DNA of 64,000 nucleotides. It comes from Pseudomonas gingeri (GTDB lineage: Bacteria; Pseudomonadota; Gammaproteobacteria; Pseudomonadales; Pseudomonadaceae). The notes under the pieces were generated by a model, which saw only the letters and a list, made by a program, of their open reading frames with translations, did not search any database and had not been told where the DNA came from. Each line of letters starts with the position of its first letter. Within the stretch, counting starts at the first letter, position 1. Positions 61,597 through 64,000 of the stretch are shown here, one piece after another. The stretch covers positions 476,343 through 540,342 of the forward strand of contig NZ_JACAOS010000003.1 of NCBI RefSeq assembly GCF_013386165.1. Reading direction: 5' to 3'. A program made the position numbers and the translations under genes.

Positions 61597-62112
61597 TTGA
61601 TCAGGTACAGTTCGTTAAATGGAGCAGGGCGTTACGCTGCGTTCTGCATGGTTCTGTTCTTGTTCAGTCTGCCTTTTCAGTTTTTCCCCTCTCATTCGGA
61701 TTTTGGCCTTCAAGGCAAAAGCGTTGAATCGTTCACAGGGACGTTCATTCACGTATTACGTAGCAAGGGCGCGGGCGTTGAACTCATGACGCAGAGCGTG
61801 GAAGCTGGGCGCTACCAGAAATTTTCAGTCGGGCCCCTGAGTATTTTTCGCGATAGCATCAGTCACCGCAGAGGGCAGCCGATTGAGCTGAGCCATCTTG
61901 CAGGTCAAGTGTTGACGTGCCGCATCAACGGTGTTGAGTTCTGTAGGGCGCGTTGCTGGGATGCAGAGAGCTGCATCGCACTGGAGCGTTCGGACAGTGA
62001 CAAATTCAGCAAAGCCGCCCCGTGGATTATGTTGGTTTTCATGGCGTTCTTTGTCGTGCTGTCCTTCATACAACATCTGCGCCGTAAGCGTTTGGGTCGA
62101 GTACGAGCGTGA
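61597..62112 (+). CDS. Membrane protein of unknown function, TTG start
   Basis: A 171-residue protein with transmembrane segments at about 15-32 (AFCMVLFLFSLPFQFF) and 140-160 (PWIMLVFMAFFVVLSFI). The soluble middle part contains four cysteines (CRINGVEFCRARCWDAESC near 109-127) that may form disulphides if it is periplasmic. The TTG at 61597 has AAGGGA ten bases ahead; an ATG at 61648 would remove part of the first helix. An ATG at 61590 opens a different frame that ends early. No family was recognised. Confidence 0.65.
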   Translation: MIRYSSLNGAGRYAAFCMVLFLFSLPFQFFPSHSDFGLQGKSVESFTGTFIHVLRSKGAGVELMTQSVEAGRYQKFSVGPLSIFRDSISHRRGQPIELSHLAGQVLTCRINGVEFCRARCWDAESCIALERSDSDKFSKAAPWIMLVFMAFFVVLSFIQHLRRKRLGRVRA

Positions 62113-62177
62113 TTAAAGGCTGAGAAGGGTTACCCGGAATTGCCAGCCTACACACATTTTCATCTGGTGCCGCTCTA

Positions 62178-63155
62178 TCAATTCCCGTCAATCAAATGCT
62201 CGGCCAGATCAGGACTGAACGTCCCGGCCGTTGGACCTCCATGGCAGTTTCGTGTCGCTGAGGACGAGCCGTCCGAGTTGCCGGGGATCTTGATCCAGGC
62301 CGCCAGCACCGTTTCTGTGATTGCTTGAGGTTGAAGGCCGATCTTGCGCCCTGAAGGATTGCACCAGTCACCGGGAATGGCGCCGTTTCCGTTACGGCTG
62401 GTATCGATCACCATGGATTTTGCATAGCCGTAATCAGCGGACAACCTGGCATTGATCGCGTCGCCGTAGGTACGGGATTGATCGAGGGTGTAGAAGTTGG
62501 AGACATTCAACGCAAAGCCCCGTGCGTCCTTCATACCTGCCGCATTCAGGTAGCCCGCCATGGTGCCCGAAGGCTTCCAGCCCGCATTACCTGCGTCCAG
62601 ATAAACAGCGGCAGAGGGCGCCCGCTGCTTGAACCCGGAGACCGCGTAGTTGAACAACGCCAGGCGTTCATCACGCTTTGGCTGGGTCAGGCATTCGCTG
62701 TCTGCCAGTGCATCCGGTTCCAGGATGATGACCGCGGGCTTGTCGCCAATGCCGTTGATAAAGCGGTCTATCCAGTCCCGGTATTCCACGGCATTTGCCG
62801 CACCCCCCGCCGACGCACCGCCGCTACAGTCGCGCCCCGGCAAGTTGTACGCCACCAGGATAGGGGTTTTATCGGCTTTGTTTGCCGCTTCAACGTACTG
62901 GCTGACGGCGTTGGTGAGCTTGTCGGTGGTCTGGCTGGTGCCGGTCAGCCAGTGGGCGCTGGGCACACTGGCAATCGCGGCCTGGATTTTTGCGCTGCGC
63001 GGGGTGTCGGGATTTGCCTTCACCCATTGGGCGACAGATGATCCGGGATTGACGTAAAAGCTGTCATTGGCATAGGCCGCCAGCGGTAGGGCAAGGGAAA
63101 TGAAGCAGGCGGTAAGAAGGACGGCCTTGGGCATTGACTGCTTTCTCTTCAACAC
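62178..63155 (-). CDS. Secreted glycoside hydrolase family 6 (cellulase/cellobiohydrolase-like)
   Basis: A 325-residue exported protein; the signal peptide ends near LPLAAYA (residue 29). Family 6 motifs are clear: VAYNLPGRDC with D109, ILEPDALAD with D148 as general acid, YLDAGNAGW, FALNVSNF, DTSRNGNG and WIKIPGNSDG with D295. No cellulose-binding domain or linker is present, so it acts as a bare catalytic domain, probably an endoglucanase. Two usual family residues differ: DAGHAGW has Asn for His, and the Glu before SDG is Asn (N293). An alternative ATG lies 21 bases in (MPKAV). Confidence 0.87.
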   Translation of the reverse strand: MLKRKQSMPKAVLLTACFISLALPLAAYANDSFYVNPGSSVAQWVKANPDTPRSAKIQAAIASVPSAHWLTGTSQTTDKLTNAVSQYVEAANKADKTPILVAYNLPGRDCSGGASAGGAANAVEYRDWIDRFINGIGDKPAVIILEPDALADSECLTQPKRDERLALFNYAVSGFKQRAPSAAVYLDAGNAGWKPSGTMAGYLNAAGMKDARGFALNVSNFYTLDQSRTYGDAINARLSADYGYAKSMVIDTSRNGNGAIPGDWCNPSGRKIGLQPQAITETVLAAWIKIPGNSDGSSSATRNCHGGPTAGTFSPDLAEHLIDGN

Positions 63156-63248
63156 GGGATGACGGTAGGGGGCGAGCCTAACATCTCCAGCATCTGGTTA
63201 CCGATCACAGCTGATGGAGGGCCGCCCAGGCCACCCTCCGGTTCGACA

Positions 63249-64000
63249 TTACTTGTAACGCTGCTCAAACATCGCCACCTGTTCCGGCTTGATCAGCTGG
63301 AAGGGCACCCACACATCCGGCTCCACCGCTTCGCCCTTGATCATCTTGATCGCCGACTGTACCGCCACGCTCGCCTGGGCCTTGGGGTCCTGGAAGACCG
63401 AGGCCAACAGCATCCCGCGCTTGATGGCCGCGAGGCCGTCGGGCAGGCCGTCGATGCCGACAATCGCAATTTCACCCTTGGCTTTGCCGGCTTGCTGCAA
63501 GGCCATGGCGGCGCCGATGGCCATCTCGTCGTTGTTGGCCACGATGGCATCGAATTGGGTGCCCGCCAGCAACCAGTTGCTGGTCAGGTCCATCCCCTTG
63601 TTGCGCTGCCATTCGGCACTTTGCTGCTCGACGATCTTGATCCCGGGATAGTCCTTGAGCACCTGTTTGACGCCTTCGGTTCGGTCATGGGTGGCGTTTT
63701 GCGCAAGGTCGCCCATGATGATCGCCAGGCTGCCTTTGCCCCCCAGCTTCTCGGCCAGATAACGCATTTGCAGTTGCCCGGCCTCGATGTCATTCGAGGC
63801 TACAGTGACGACACCCTTGGGCAGGACGCGCTCGTCCGGGTGGCGGTTGACGTAGACCAGCGGCGTCTTCGCTTCGACGGCGGCGCGGGTCATGCTGGCG
63901 GTGGCTGCGGTGTCCACTGGTAGGACGATCACCGCATCAACTTTCTGGCTGAGAAAACCCTCGACCTGATTGAGCTGGCGCACCACATCGCCCTGGGCAT
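63249..64000 (-). CDS. Sugar ABC transporter substrate-binding protein (RbsB-like), partial
   Basis: The C-terminal 250 residues of a periplasmic-binding protein; the N-terminus lies beyond the window end. The frame is open to the edge (AQGDVVRQLNQVEGFLSQKV). Visible features are DAVIVLPVDTAATASMTRAA, PLVYVNRHPDERVLPKG, TQFDAIVANNDEMAIGAAMA and IAIVGIDGLPDG, the pattern of the ribose/rhizopine-type type I SBPs. It likely binds a sugar or polyol. The ATPase and permease genes are not in the window. Confidence 0.9.
   Translation of the reverse strand, partial: AQGDVVRQLNQVEGFLSQKVDAVIVLPVDTAATASMTRAAVEAKTPLVYVNRHPDERVLPKGVVTVASNDIEAGQLQMRYLAEKLGGKGSLAIIMGDLAQNATHDRTEGVKQVLKDYPGIKIVEQQSAEWQRNKGMDLTSNWLLAGTQFDAIVANNDEMAIGAAMALQQAGKAKGEIAIVGIDGLPDGLAAIKRGMLLASVFQDPKAQASVAVQSAIKMIKGEAVEPDVWVPFQLIKPEQVAMFEQRYK

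Noticed and set aside
1..64000. CRISPR arrays, tRNA genes, insertion sequences or prophage
   Set aside because: No regular spaced repeats, no cloverleaf candidates, and no transposase, integrase or phage structural genes were seen.

Overview
The window looks like a chromosomal segment of a Pseudomonas of the P. fluorescens group. The grounds are the high GC content, the gene families and their order, and a REP/REPIN element of the type common in that group (palindromic core beginning GTAGGAGCGAGC). No rRNA, tRNA, CRISPR array, insertion sequence or prophage was seen. The first and last genes are cut by the window edges.

Region 1 (1-8702) is a guanidine/urea nitrogen operon: the tail of a probable substrate-binding protein, an ABC permease and ATPase, two DUF1989 proteins (urea amidolyase-associated proteins 1 and 2), a urea/guanidine carboxylase and allophanate hydrolase (AtzF). 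Two ACGR-loop hairpins that fit the guanidine-II (mini-ykkC) riboswitch lie just before the carboxylase gene, so guanidine rather than urea is the likely substrate. A complete REPIN lies in frame inside the carboxylase gene.

Region 2 (8703-31974) is a mosaic of small regulator-plus-target modules. They include LysR, HxlR, ArsR and TetR regulators next to SDR enzymes, an epimerase, a cupin, carboxymuconolactone decarboxylase-like proteins, a cysteine hydrolase, an MFS transporter and an EmrAB/OMF-type efflux operon. Palindromic operator candidates are visible for several modules. Decay is also visible: an LLM monooxygenase with a large internal deletion, a secreted DUF4440-like frame with no start codon, and the tail of an Lrp gene.

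Region 3 (31988-42291) joins a secreted beta-propeller protein, a DUF305 protein and a BaeSR-like two-component system, divergent from a complete RND efflux operon (adaptor, permease, outer-membrane channel), followed by a small membrane protein.

Region 4 (about 42300-49100) is an accessory island between conserved blocks. It holds an AT-rich orphan with a PD-(D/E)xK nuclease signature, a small conserved protein, an HxlR/SDR pair beside a GNAT remnant, and an HD protein, a NERD-plus-zinc-ribbon protein and a Ser/Thr kinase with an unrecognised C-terminal domain. This is the most likely place for an undescribed system.

Region 5 (49190-64000) carries a polar amino acid ABC transporter, GNAT and alpha/beta hydrolase genes, an AbrB-type membrane protein divergent from a TetR regulator with a perfect palindromic site, further LysR/AKR/SDR modules, a secreted family 6 glycoside hydrolase and the C-terminal part of a sugar-binding protein.
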